From Nitrosomonas cryotolerans ATCC 49181 (lineage in GTDB: Bacteria > Pseudomonadota > Gammaproteobacteria > Burkholderiales > Nitrosomonadaceae): DNA of 64,000 nt. Each line of letters begins with the position of its first letter. Position 1 is the first letter of the stretch. Made by a program: the position numbers and the translations under genes. The DNA lies in assembly GCF_900143275.1 (NCBI RefSeq), contig NZ_FSRO01000001.1:2374116-2438115 (forward strand), read 5' to 3'. Below are positions 36,480 to 45,189 of this stretch, in pieces. The notes under the pieces were generated by a model. It was not told where the DNA came from and ran no database searches. It was given only the letters and a program-made list of their open reading frames with translations.

Positions 36480-37523
36480 TCAGCAGCACCCCCCTTTTTT
36501 CTCACTTGCTACCGCATCAAAAGGAATGCCCGTACCACAGCCAGGAAAAATACCAAAGTGTTGACTAAAATCACCATAAAAATCAAAATGATTGATGAAC
36601 CGAGTATCATGCAGCATGCGCCATGTATTACCACAAACTGGAAACTGTTTTCCCGTTTCAATGTAATGATGCGCATCCAATCTAAATGCGTGCGGATGGT
36701 ATGGTATGGTGCCACGATATACTACAGATTGTCCGTGATCTTCACAGGAAAACTCCAGATCGCCCAACTTAAATAGTCTATAAGTTGCTGAATAAAAACG
36801 AATATTTCCTGTTTTATGCATTAATTTAGCATTATCAATGGTGATAGAACGATCATCAACTAATCGTGGATCCGTAAAGCCGTGCTTGCGTGATAGCTGG
36901 AGAAAATCATTCCAGTATAATGCGCCACTTAAACACTCCCCATACAACACTGGATCATGAACCAGGTCTGACGGGATACGCCGATCACTATAGACATCAG
37001 AAAAATAGAGCTCCCCTCCCGGTTTAAGCACACGCCAGGCTTCACGTAGCACCGCCCCTTTATCAGGTGCAAGATTAATAACACAATTAGAAACAATAAT
37101 ATCGATACTGGAATCGGCTAATTCAAGTTCATCCAGACGCTCAATATAACCCTGTAAAAATCGTACATTACTATGAGCGTAAGCAAATTTCTTCTGATGA
37201 TATGTTTCATGCTGACGCGCAACGGCCAACTGCTCCTCGGTCATATCCACTCCAATCACCTGGCCTTGTTCACCTACTAACTGAGCAATCACATAGACAT
37301 CACGCCCCGCGCCACAACCTAAATCCAGTACGGTCAAACCTTCGAGCAATTCCGGTAATATCAGGCCACAGCCATAATAACGCGCCATTACGGCATCATG
37401 TATTTGTGCCAATAATGGTTTCACATAATGAGGCAGACCCGCGTCGGTGCAACAAGCATTCGTCTGTAGATCCTGACTATTACTCAATGTCTTACCATAA
37501 TATTCCTGAATATTATTATGCAT
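36480..37523 (-). CDS. arsM: ArsM-like SAM methyltransferase with C-terminal GGCC
   Basis: A 347-aa methyltransferase starting MHNNIQEYYGKTL (AAGGA lies 8 nt upstream; a longer frame to 37553 is unneeded). It has SAM motif I VLDLGCGAGRDVYV, and arsenite methyltransferase-style cysteines: DLQTNACCTD, SNCVINLAPD and GECLSGALYWNDF. The C-terminal part has VCGNTWRMLHDT and GIFPGCGTGIPFD, and ends in GGCC. The family moves methyl groups to As(III). Whether arsenic is the true substrate here is inferred; no arsR or arsB is nearby. Confidence 0.75.
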   Translation of the reverse strand: MHNNIQEYYGKTLSNSQDLQTNACCTDAGLPHYVKPLLAQIHDAVMARYYGCGLILPELLEGLTVLDLGCGAGRDVYVIAQLVGEQGQVIGVDMTEEQLAVARQHETYHQKKFAYAHSNVRFLQGYIERLDELELADSSIDIIVSNCVINLAPDKGAVLREAWRVLKPGGELYFSDVYSDRRIPSDLVHDPVLYGECLSGALYWNDFLQLSRKHGFTDPRLVDDRSITIDNAKLMHKTGNIRFYSATYRLFKLGDLEFSCEDHGQSVVYRGTIPYHPHAFRLDAHHYIETGKQFPVCGNTWRMLHDTRFINHFDFYGDFSQHFGIFPGCGTGIPFDAVASEKKGGCC

Positions 37524-37651
37524 AGCAATCCTTGTAAATGGAGTTATTCGCATACCTACATCACCTGCGAACTGAAATTAGAACGATAACGTGATGCTAA
37601 CTTATCCGGCGCAACACCACATGCAAAATTCAGCGCTAATTTGCGGTTGCG

Positions 37652-37866
37652 TCAGGTACGACACCACCAACCATCCTGCCGCCAGCAACGGGAGTCAACT
37701 AACATAGCTTCACGTAACGACTGAAAGTATCCCAATTGACGTATTCCCCGTACCAAAGGCACTTCTTCAAATAATGGCCAGGAAGCATGACCACCCACTT
37801 TGACTTGACTGCTCCCCTCCACAAACAAAGGGAATTCCCAATTCAACGAATCCAACCTAAATGCGC
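37652..37866 (-). pseudogene. 3' fragment of an unidentified gene upstream of arsM
   Basis: A minus-strand frame reads FRLDSLNWEFPLFVEGSS, then HASWPLFEEVPLVRGIRQLG and CWRQDGWW before its stop. Its composition looks like a natural protein C terminus. Upstream the frame runs straight into TnpB debris, so an IS200/IS605-type element removed the 5' part. I do not recognise the family; orientation suggests it once belonged to the arsM operon. Confidence 0.5.
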
Positions 37867-37883
37867 CTAAATGCAAACAGGAC

Positions 37884-38670
37884 TTACAGATTCTCCAAGG
37901 CTGGCACCGCCAGTCCAGCAGCCAAAACATTACGCGCTGCGTTGATGTCTCAATCATGGATGGATCCACATTCCGGACAAGTCCATTCGCGCACATTCAA
38001 AGGCATCTTGTTTACGGTATGCCTACATCCTGAACAACATTTGCTGCTTGGATACCATGTTCAATACCCACAAGCTCTCGCCCGTAGAAAGAATGGCGAA
38101 GTGCGTTAATCCTAAGTCAATGCCAACTTTGCCGCTAACCTTTGGCTTTAACGTAACAGAGCCGTCGCAGAGCATGGAAATGGGGTATCGGCCCGCTGAA
38201 TCTTTAGAGACCGTTGCAGTGGTCAATTTTCCTGCCTTAGGAAAGGTGCGCGACCATCTGATATTCAGTGGATCTTTCATCTCTGCCAGCTTCAGAGATT
38301 TACCGTCCCACTTGCAAGCGCTGGACGTGCGTTCAGCCGATTACTTGTCATGCTTGCGCTTGAATGACGGGTATTGGGTTCCTTTGGCAAAAAAATTACC
38401 GAATGCCGCTTGCAGGTGACGGAGAGATTGCTGCACAGGAACACTGGAAACTTTGTTCAGCCATTCAAATTCAGGCTCTTTCTTTAACTCAGTCAACAAA
38501 GAGGAGGTAGCATGATATCCGATTCTTTTTTTCTCGGTATACCCAGCATCAGAGCGAACGCGCAACATGTGATTATAGAAAAATCTGGCGCACCCGAATG
38601 TTTGAGCCAGCATAGTTTCTTGCTCAAAAGTTGGGTAAAACCTGAACTTGTATGTGCGCTTAATTTCCAT
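37884..38670 (-). pseudogene. Degenerate TnpB (IS1341-type) gene
   Basis: Starts intact as MEIKRTYKFRFYPTFEQE at 38670. After KRKHDK a stop (38341) interrupts it, then the frame continues (SLKLAEMKDPLNIRW to VGIDLGLTHFAILSTG, the first RuvC Asp). A large internal deletion with frame change removes the middle. Next come the zinc ribbon (CSGCRH, CPECGSIHD) and a stop where Arg is expected before DINAARNVLAAG. It is a different lineage from the two complete IS200/IS605 elements. No tnpA accompanies it. Confidence 0.85.
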
Positions 38671-38725
38671 TAACGCACTTTAACAGAAATAGGTGAAAAA
38701 ATAGGCTTTAGTATCAGCGAAGCTG

Positions 38726-38771
38726 ACTCCCTATCCATCCTCGGTCTTAAGGCCGAGGATGGATAGGGAGT
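38726..38771. repeat. 46-bp near-perfect palindrome at the edge of the TnpB remnant
   Basis: ACTCCCTATCCATCCTCGG, a TCTTAAGG centre, and the inverse arm CCGAGGATGGATAGGGAGT. It is probably the structured end of the element that carried the TnpB pseudogene, although it could also work as a terminator. Confidence 0.7.
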
Positions 38772-38893
38772 TGAGATGATGAATAAGTCTTCTGGGTCAT
38801 TTAATACCGTGTCACCTGTTTCTGCGTCATAAAACAAATGCCTTGTTGACTCATACCGTAAACATTGAAAGTGATATCCAGAGTATGAGGCGG

Positions 38894-38899
38894 TATAAT
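38894..38899 (+). promoter_or_regulatory. Possible -10 box for ovoA
   Basis: TATAAT 41 bp before the ovoA ATG, in a GGCGG-TATAAT context. No good -35 at 16-18 bp is visible, so this is tentative. Confidence 0.25.
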
Positions 38900-38940
38900 A
38901 CTTTGCAAAAGAATCTTGGACAATCTAAAAAACAATACTT

Positions 38941-41055
38941 ATGGTACAACAACGCTTTCAGAGAACACCCCAACTCAACGGCGACGATGTCGACGCAAAA
39001 CGCAAGGAAATACATGCTTATTTTCATACCACGTTGGATCGCTACGAACGGCTATTCGATACACTGCGTAATGAGAATGCCTATTATAAAAAACCCATTA
39101 CATTACGTCACCCATTAATTTTTTATCTGGGTCACACAGCCACTTTTTTTATCAATAAACTGATTCTTGCAGGATTAATTGCCGAGCGTATCAATCCAAA
39201 AATGGAATCCATGTTTGCTGTGGGTGTTGATGAAATGAGCTGGGATGATCTGGATATATCTCATTATGAATGGCCCGCCGTCGAGGCTGTATACGCTTAT
39301 CGTAACAACATGCGTAACGTGGTGGATAAGCTGATCCGTGATCTACCACTGACTTTGCCTATCACATGGGAAAGCCCCTGGTGGGCTATCCTGATGGGCA
39401 TTGAACACGAACGCATTCATTTGGAAACCTCTTCGGTATTAATTCGTCAACATGCTATCGAGTATGTTCAGCCCAGTACGGCCTGGGAACCCTGCCGCAA
39501 ATCCGGAACGGCGCCACAAAACAAACTCATCACTGTAGCAGCCGGGCATGTACAAGTCGGTAAAAATAAAACGGAACAGGAGTATTATGGATGGGATAAC
39601 GAATACGGTTGTCACTCAGCAGAAATATCAACTTTCCAGGCCAGTCAGTACTTAGTCAGTAACCAGGAATTTTTAGCCTTTGTAGAAGCCAATGGTTATA
39701 CAACTGAAAACTACTGGGAGGAGGAAGGCCGTTCCTGGCAAAAATATGCTGGCGCAAGGCACCCTACTTTCTGGATTAAGCAAAACTCCGAATGGCGGCT
39801 GCGGTTAATGACAGAAGAAATACTCATGCCCTGGGATTGGCCCGTAGAAGTAAACTATCATGAAGCCAAAGCCTTCTGTAACTGGAAAACAACTACCAGT
39901 GGACAACCGGTAAGACTGCCGACAGAAGATGAATGGTATCGACTGTACGATACCGCCAATCTGACTGAAGTATTACAAAATGAACCTGCAGTGGGTAATC
40001 TTCATCTCGATTATTATGCTTCAAGTTGTCCTGTTAATGAGTTTCCGCAGGGTGAATTCTATGACATTGTAGGCAATGTCTGGCAATGGACCGAGACCCC
40101 TACTTACCCATTTGAAGGCTTTGATGTGTACCCTTATTATGACGACTTCACCACACCTACTTTTGACAATCAGCATAATCTCATTAAAGGCGGTTCTTGG
40201 ATCGCATGTGGTAATGAATCTCTGAAAAGCGCACGTTATGCATTTCGTCGTCACTTTTTTCAACATGCCGGGTTTCGTTATGTCGTCACGGATACCCCAG
40301 CAACAGTACAAAGCTCAAACTATGAAACGGATAAGCTGCTTTCTGAGTATGGCGAGTTTCATTATGGTGATGTTTATTTTGACGTACCTAATTTTCCCAA
40401 GACACTGGCTGAAATAGCCATTGCGGCTATGGCTGATAAGCCGGCACGGACTGCTCTTGATCTGGGGTGTGCTTCCGGTCGGTCCACGTTTGAGCTGGCA
40501 CATCACTTCGATCATGTCACTGGCATTGATTTTTCAGCTCGTTTCATCGGACAAGGAGTACAGCTGGCAGAACAAGGTGTTTTGCGTTATACACTAACAG
40601 ATGAAGGCGATCTCGTTTCTTACAAAGAACGCACGCTAAAGGGTCTTGGCCTCGACAGCGTTAAACATAAGGTTGCGTTCTATCAGGGTGATGCCTGCAA
40701 TCTAAAATCAATTTTTACTGCTTATGACCTGATACTTGCAGCCAATTTGATTGATCGTCTATATGATCCGGCAAAACTGCTTACCTCCATTCATACCAGA
40801 CTGAATACCGGCGGTCTATTGATGATTACTTCACCTTATACCTGGTTGACTGAACACACCAAAAAAGAGGCATGGATCGGTGGATTCAAACGTGATGGCG
40901 AAAACTTGACAACCTTAGATGGACTAAAGGAAATTCTGGGGCCACATTTCAAATTGATTCAAGGACCGCAACCGGTACCCTTTGTCATTCGTGAAACCAA
41001 GCGCAAATTCCAACACACACTGGCAGAAACAACTATCTGGGAGAAAATTTCTTGA
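38941..41055 (+). CDS. ovoA: OvoA: 5-histidylcysteine sulfoxide synthase with methyltransferase domain
   Basis: A 704-aa protein with all three OvoA domains. DinB_2 domain, about 20-170, contains candidate iron-binding His in LRHPLIFYLGH and EHERIHLE. The FGE-sulfatase domain, about 190-450, has YYGWDNEYG, PVRLPTEDEWYR, GNVWQWTETPTYPFEGF and GGSWIACGN. A SAM methyltransferase domain, about 455-704, has ALDLGCASGRSTFEL. The first two join cysteine to C5 of histidine as the sulfoxide; the third N-methylates 5-thiohistidine to ovothiol A. The C-terminal methyltransferase separates OvoA from EgtB. Its stop overlaps the start of ovoB. Confidence 0.93.
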   Translation: MVQQRFQRTPQLNGDDVDAKRKEIHAYFHTTLDRYERLFDTLRNENAYYKKPITLRHPLIFYLGHTATFFINKLILAGLIAERINPKMESMFAVGVDEMSWDDLDISHYEWPAVEAVYAYRNNMRNVVDKLIRDLPLTLPITWESPWWAILMGIEHERIHLETSSVLIRQHAIEYVQPSTAWEPCRKSGTAPQNKLITVAAGHVQVGKNKTEQEYYGWDNEYGCHSAEISTFQASQYLVSNQEFLAFVEANGYTTENYWEEEGRSWQKYAGARHPTFWIKQNSEWRLRLMTEEILMPWDWPVEVNYHEAKAFCNWKTTTSGQPVRLPTEDEWYRLYDTANLTEVLQNEPAVGNLHLDYYASSCPVNEFPQGEFYDIVGNVWQWTETPTYPFEGFDVYPYYDDFTTPTFDNQHNLIKGGSWIACGNESLKSARYAFRRHFFQHAGFRYVVTDTPATVQSSNYETDKLLSEYGEFHYGDVYFDVPNFPKTLAEIAIAAMADKPARTALDLGCASGRSTFELAHHFDHVTGIDFSARFIGQGVQLAEQGVLRYTLTDEGDLVSYKERTLKGLGLDSVKHKVAFYQGDACNLKSIFTAYDLILAANLIDRLYDPAKLLTSIHTRLNTGGLLMITSPYTWLTEHTKKEAWIGGFKRDGENLTTLDGLKEILGPHFKLIQGPQPVPFVIRETKRKFQHTLAETTIWEKIS

Positions 41056-42221
41056 GCGATAGTTTTGGCCATGATCTCAGCCGTAAAGGTACCGATAGTC
41101 TCAAATATGATGGGCGACAAAACATATTTGGCACGGATGATGTTATTCCTCTGTGGGTTGCTGACATGGATTTTGCTACGCCACCGGCTGTAACCCAGGC
41201 ATTAGTTGAGCGAGCCCGCCATCCCATTTATGGCTACACGCTCTACCCGGATAGCCTCTATGACGCTACCGTAGACTGGCTACAACGACGTCATAACTGG
41301 TCAATACAGCATGACTGGATCGTCATGTGCCCGGGCGTTGTATCTTCATTAAATGCCGCTGTGATGGCTTTTACTGCATCAGGTGATTCGGTCATCATAC
41401 AACCCCCTGTATATTTTCCCTTCTTCACAGCAGTCACACAAACAGGTAGAAAGCTTATACAGAATCCGCTACATCTAGAAAAGGGGCGCTATACGATAGA
41501 TTTTGATCATCTGGAGCAATGTGCCAAACAAGCACACTTGTTACTCCTGTGTTCTCCGCATAATCCAGTTGGTCGAGTATGGCACGAGTCTGAGCTGAAG
41601 CGCCTGTTGCAAATTGCTGAACAATACGATTTAATTATATTTTCCGATGAAATCCATGCTGATCTGGTCTACCCCGGCAATAAGCACCATACCCTGGCAG
41701 CCTTCAATGCCAGCCACACCCCTATCATTACCGCAATTGCACCTAGCAAAACCTTTAATATTCCCGGATTGAATTTGTCCGCCTTAGTTATTCCAGACGA
41801 AAAAGTCCGCGCAGCCATCAAAAAAATATTCGACACTTTACATATAAGCGCGTCTAATCCATTCAGCATTGTTGCCTTTGAAGCGGCTTATCGAAAAGGA
41901 GAAGCATGGTTAGAGGCACTACTTATTTATCTACGTGACACCCGCGATTATGTTGCAGCATTTTTGAACGATCATTTACCGAAAATAAAGCTAATCGGGA
42001 CAGAGGGCACTTATCTGCTATGGTTAGATTGCCGCGCATTAAATATGAATGACAGGCAACTTCAACATTTCTTTATCCATCAGGCAAAAATTGGCATGAG
42101 CCCCGGCACACTATTTGGTAATGAAGGCAGCGGTTTTATGCGTTTAAATATTGGCGCACCTCGCCAGACCATCATGACAGCACTGGAAAATATTAAGCAA
42201 GCCAGTAAAGAATTAGATTAA
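41052..42221 (+). CDS. ovoB: PLP-dependent C-S lyase (MalY/PatB family), probable OvoB
   Basis: A 389-aa fold-type I PLP enzyme. The start is a TTG that overlaps the ovoA stop (TTGA), so translation is coupled. Motifs are PLWVADMDFATPPAV near the N terminus, SPHNPVGRVW, FSDEIHADLVY and the PLP lysine in APSKTFNIPGLN. In the ovothiol pathway OvoB cleaves the cysteine-histidine sulfoxide to 5-thiohistidine; general cystathionine beta-lyase activity is the alternative. Linkage to ovoA makes the OvoB role likely. A strong terminator ends the two-gene operon. Confidence 0.9.
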   Translation: MSDSFGHDLSRKGTDSLKYDGRQNIFGTDDVIPLWVADMDFATPPAVTQALVERARHPIYGYTLYPDSLYDATVDWLQRRHNWSIQHDWIVMCPGVVSSLNAAVMAFTASGDSVIIQPPVYFPFFTAVTQTGRKLIQNPLHLEKGRYTIDFDHLEQCAKQAHLLLLCSPHNPVGRVWHESELKRLLQIAEQYDLIIFSDEIHADLVYPGNKHHTLAAFNASHTPIITAIAPSKTFNIPGLNLSALVIPDEKVRAAIKKIFDTLHISASNPFSIVAFEAAYRKGEAWLEALLIYLRDTRDYVAAFLNDHLPKIKLIGTEGTYLLWLDCRALNMNDRQLQHFFIHQAKIGMSPGTLFGNEGSGFMRLNIGAPRQTIMTALENIKQASKELD

Positions 42222-42239
42222 GAAATTTCTATTAAGAAA

Positions 42240-42273
42240 CAAAAAAAACCGCCTTGTAAGGCGGTTTTTTTTG
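42240..42273. terminator. Terminator after ovoAB (bidirectional)
   Basis: AAAAAAAACCGCC/GGCGGTTTTTTTT with loop TTGTAA; T-runs on both strands allow it to serve ovoB and the convergent small lipoprotein gene. Confidence 0.92.
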
Positions 42274-42328
42274 TTTCTTAATAGCCGATGAGATAAGGTT
42301 ATATCTGCATCAAGCTAACTATTAAATA

Positions 42329-42490
42329 TTAATGTCCAGCTGGACGTGGGTCAGCCCCTTCTTTCAGACAGTTACCATTTCCATCCAGTCCAAATTCACA
42401 ATCGGGTGTTTCCGGTTCACCCATATTGGCACCACCACAAGCAGTTAAAAATAGCACCATGAGAGCTGCAACAAAAATTGATAATTTCAT
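42329..42490 (-). CDS. 53-aa lipoprotein
   Basis: [20 protein letters not shown]: a lipoprotein signal with lipobox LTAC (Cys18). The mature 36 residues are acidic with two further Cys ([18 protein letters not shown]), which might form a disulfide. AAGGA precedes the ATG by about 10 bases. The family is unknown to me. Confidence 0.75.
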   Translation of the reverse strand: MKLSIFVAALMVLFLTACGGANMGEPETPDCEFGLDGNGNCLKEGADPRPAGH

Positions 42491-42713
42491 CGTTTCTATT
42501 TCCTTATTTAAAATTAATTATGGCCTACCAGTTTAATGTATAACGATAATTTAGTATACGAATGAAAAAAATCGAATAGAATCTTACCAAAAATTATCCT
42601 GAAACTACAGTACCTTAATCATAAAATAAAATCAGCAAAAAAACCAATCACTATATTCTCATCTGACTCGGGACAGGTCTGAAACAACTACCAAACCACG
42701 ACAATCCATGCTA

Positions 42714-43106
42714 TTAAAGCCTATTCAAAAACATCGCAATACTCGGCCATTCCCACAAAACAATCTCTTTGTCTTTCACAATATCCGGTAAATGCTTTCC
42801 TGGAATATCATAAGAATCCTGATCGCAAATAAGTAACACTGGTAGCCTGGCTTCATAAGCACAGCGTAATTCCCACTGCTGACCATCTGCCCGAATAATA
42901 CTTTCACTAATCAAGCCAATCACACCATCACAACCTCTGACTTTTTCCTGAGTCTCTGCTCTCCAAGCACTCTCCCATGATCTCTTCATAGGCATATCAA
43001 CACACGTAAATTGGCCATTTTCTTTGCTTATCTGCTCAACAAGCTTATCTCGCAGACTGGCATCCTTTAATGCAGAACTGATAAAAATCTGGTTCGTTGA
43101 AGCCAT
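42714..43106 (-). CDS. TIR-like (MTH538/ThsB-type) domain protein
   Basis: A 130-aa single-domain protein with a flavodoxin/TIR-like layout: strand QIFISSALKDASLRDKL, a central DGVIGLISESIIRADGQ, then WELRCAYEARLPVLLIC. This matches the MTH538 TIR-like (DUF1863) group, which includes the Thoeris sensor ThsB. The acidic residue of WELRCAYE occupies the place of the TIR catalytic Glu, but activity cannot be judged. No ThsA-like or other effector gene is beside it. The ribosome site is good (GAAGGAGAG). Confidence 0.65.
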   Translation of the reverse strand: MASTNQIFISSALKDASLRDKLVEQISKENGQFTCVDMPMKRSWESAWRAETQEKVRGCDGVIGLISESIIRADGQQWELRCAYEARLPVLLICDQDSYDIPGKHLPDIVKDKEIVLWEWPSIAMFLNRL

Positions 43107-43147
43107 TTCTTCTCTCCTTCAGATGGTTTAATTGATTATCAAATTAT

Positions 43148-43180
43148 AAAAGACACGAAACATTGTATTTCGTGTCTTTT
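43148..43180. terminator. Hairpin AAAAGACACGAAA/TTTCGTGTCTTTT
   Basis: A perfect 13-bp stem with a 7-base loop, 42 bp upstream of the TIR-like gene start. It could end minus-strand transcription coming from the IS side or be an operator-like palindrome for the TIR-like gene. Confidence 0.6.
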
Positions 43181-43403
43181 AGAAAAAAAATATAACACCC
43201 AACTGATGGAGCGTCAACGCACTTGAAAAGCACTGCATTCGCTTCATTTCAACAATCATATGTTGCTTTCTGTATCTATCTTACGTTCGCATATCATAAT
43301 CAAACAGAATCTACTGAATCCCTATCCTCAGCATACAAAATAATCTTATACAAGTTTTTTGACATCCTCCCCTTCCTAAACGAAGGGGATTCCTAGCGAC
43401 TTA

Positions 43404-44636
43404 TTAAGCCGTTAAGAGTAGGTTTGTATTGCTACTGCCTACTGGTTCCTGCTTCTTAGACGAAACTAACGTTTCAACTCCACAGGCTAACAAGCGATGT
43501 CCTCGCTCAAGTACATTCAAGGCACCTACCAAGTCGGCATTGGCTTTAAATCCACATTCTGTACATTCAAAAGCACTTTGGCTTTTGCGATTGTCACGAC
43601 TAACATGTTGACATCTAGGGCAGGTTTGAGAGGTGTATTGAGGGTTTACCTTCAATACATCCCCGCCTGAACAAGCCTGTTTATACTCCAAAAACGAAAC
43701 AAACATTCCCCATCCTTGGTCAAGAATGGATTTGTTTAGACCCGATTTCGCTTTGACGTTTTTACCATGCTTTTCAACACTGCCCTTGGCACTCTTAGAC
43801 ATGTTTCCTATCTTTAAATTCTCAACTACGACCATTGCGTGATTTTTGCTGATTTCGGTTGAGGTTTTGTGTAAGAAGTCTAAACGAGCATTGGCAATAC
43901 GCTCATGCAGTCGGGTAATGATTTGTTTCTGCTTTTTCCAGTTAGCAGAGAAACGGACTTTTTTAGACAGCTTACGCTGTTCAAAAGCCAGTTTCTTTGA
44001 TAACTTTCTGAAACTGTTTAAAGGTTCTACGTATGAGCCGTCTGACAAGGTTGCAAAGCGGGTAACGCCCATATCAACACCAATCATACTGGTTGAGCTA
44101 TGGCGCTTTAGCTCGGTCTCGTACTCAGTCTGAATCGACACGTACCAATAACCGCCTTTACGGGAAATCGTCATATTTTTAACGTCACCAATGACTTGGC
44201 GTGAATTACGATATTTCACCCAACCGATTTTAGGCAAGAACACTTTGCTAGACTCTTGCTCCAGCTTAAATCCTTGTGGATAACGAAAGCTGTCACTCAA
44301 ACCTTTTTTCTTGAATTTTGGAATCCGTTTTAAAGGCTGTTTTTTATCAAAACCGTCTTTGAACGCTTTTTCTAAGTTTTTTAAGGCTTGTTGCAACGGT
44401 TGAGAATGAACGGTTTTTAGAAATCCATAATCTTCTGAGGATTTCCATAGCTTTAGCCAAAATGACAACTCGTTGTACCAAAGCAATGGCTGTTTCTGCT
44501 CTAATCTGAACAGATTCATTGCTAAGGCTTTATTCCAAACAAACCAATTAGCACCTGCAAACTCAACCATCTTCTGTACTTGGTCAGAATTTGGATTGAG
44601 TCGAGATTTAAAGGCTTTGCGTATAATCTACTTCAT
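43404..44636 (-). pseudogene. tnpB: TnpB, copy 2, amber mutation at codon 3
   Basis: The ATG at 44636 is followed by AAG and then TAG (44628-44630) where copy 1 has CAG. The remaining frame is open from the next Met (44570) to the end, giving 388 aa that lack the first 22 residues. Codon 60 is the normal TGG. RuvC residues and zinc ribbon are intact. Restart at an internal codon could give a slightly shortened, possibly active protein. Confidence 0.85.
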
Positions 44637-44666
44637 GGTTATAATTATACAAAAAGGAATTGGTCT

Positions 44667-45083
44667 ATACAAGTTAATAACGATGTAATAACAGGAAGAC
44701 ATTGCGTTTTTAATCTTCATGTTCATTTGGTCTTTGTAACAAAACACCGTAGAGATGTTTTCTCCGGAAGGGTATTAATTGATTTGGAAGAAATATTTAA
44801 AAACGTGTGTTTGGATTTTGAAGCAGAATTGGTGGAATTTAACGGTGAGCATGATCATATTCACCTTTTAGTTAACTATCCACCAAAAATTGCTATTTCT
44901 AACTTGGTAAATAGTTTGAAAGGCGTTTCAAGCCGACTTATTCGCAAAAAGAATTATCCCGAAATTAAAAATAAGCTTTGGGGTAATATGCTTTGGAGTC
45001 CAAGCTATTTTGCGGGTAGTTGTGGTGGAGCACCACTCTCGATTATTAAGCAATATATTGAACAACAGCAAAGACCGCATTAA
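44667..45083 (+). pseudogene. tnpA: IS200/IS605 TnpA, copy 2, start codon lost
   Basis: Same frame as copy 1, but the start is ATA instead of ATG (44667), with no near in-frame substitute. The HUH motif (GEHDHIHLLV) and the C-terminal Tyr region remain. One Arg of copy 1 is Pro here (WSPSYFAG). Probably not translated efficiently, so this copy would depend on copy 1 for mobility. Confidence 0.8.
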
Positions 45084-45189
45084 ACAGGCTTCGCCTGTGC
45101 GCTTATATCTCCGCCCTGAAGGACGAAGTTTTACGCGCTATTTGATAAATCAATAAACTACCTGCCAATCTAATTACTTCTGGCTAATT

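Larger units (their letters stand above)
43356..45150. mobile_element. IS200/IS605-family element, copy 2
   Basis: Nearly identical to 13468-15262, same orientation. On the tnpA-distal side the element borders TTGAT-like bases (read on the minus strand, TTTATTGAT then TTATCAAATAG), while copy 1 has TTTTTTAT at that place; these may be the target motifs. Each copy has separate private mutations. Confidence 0.9.
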
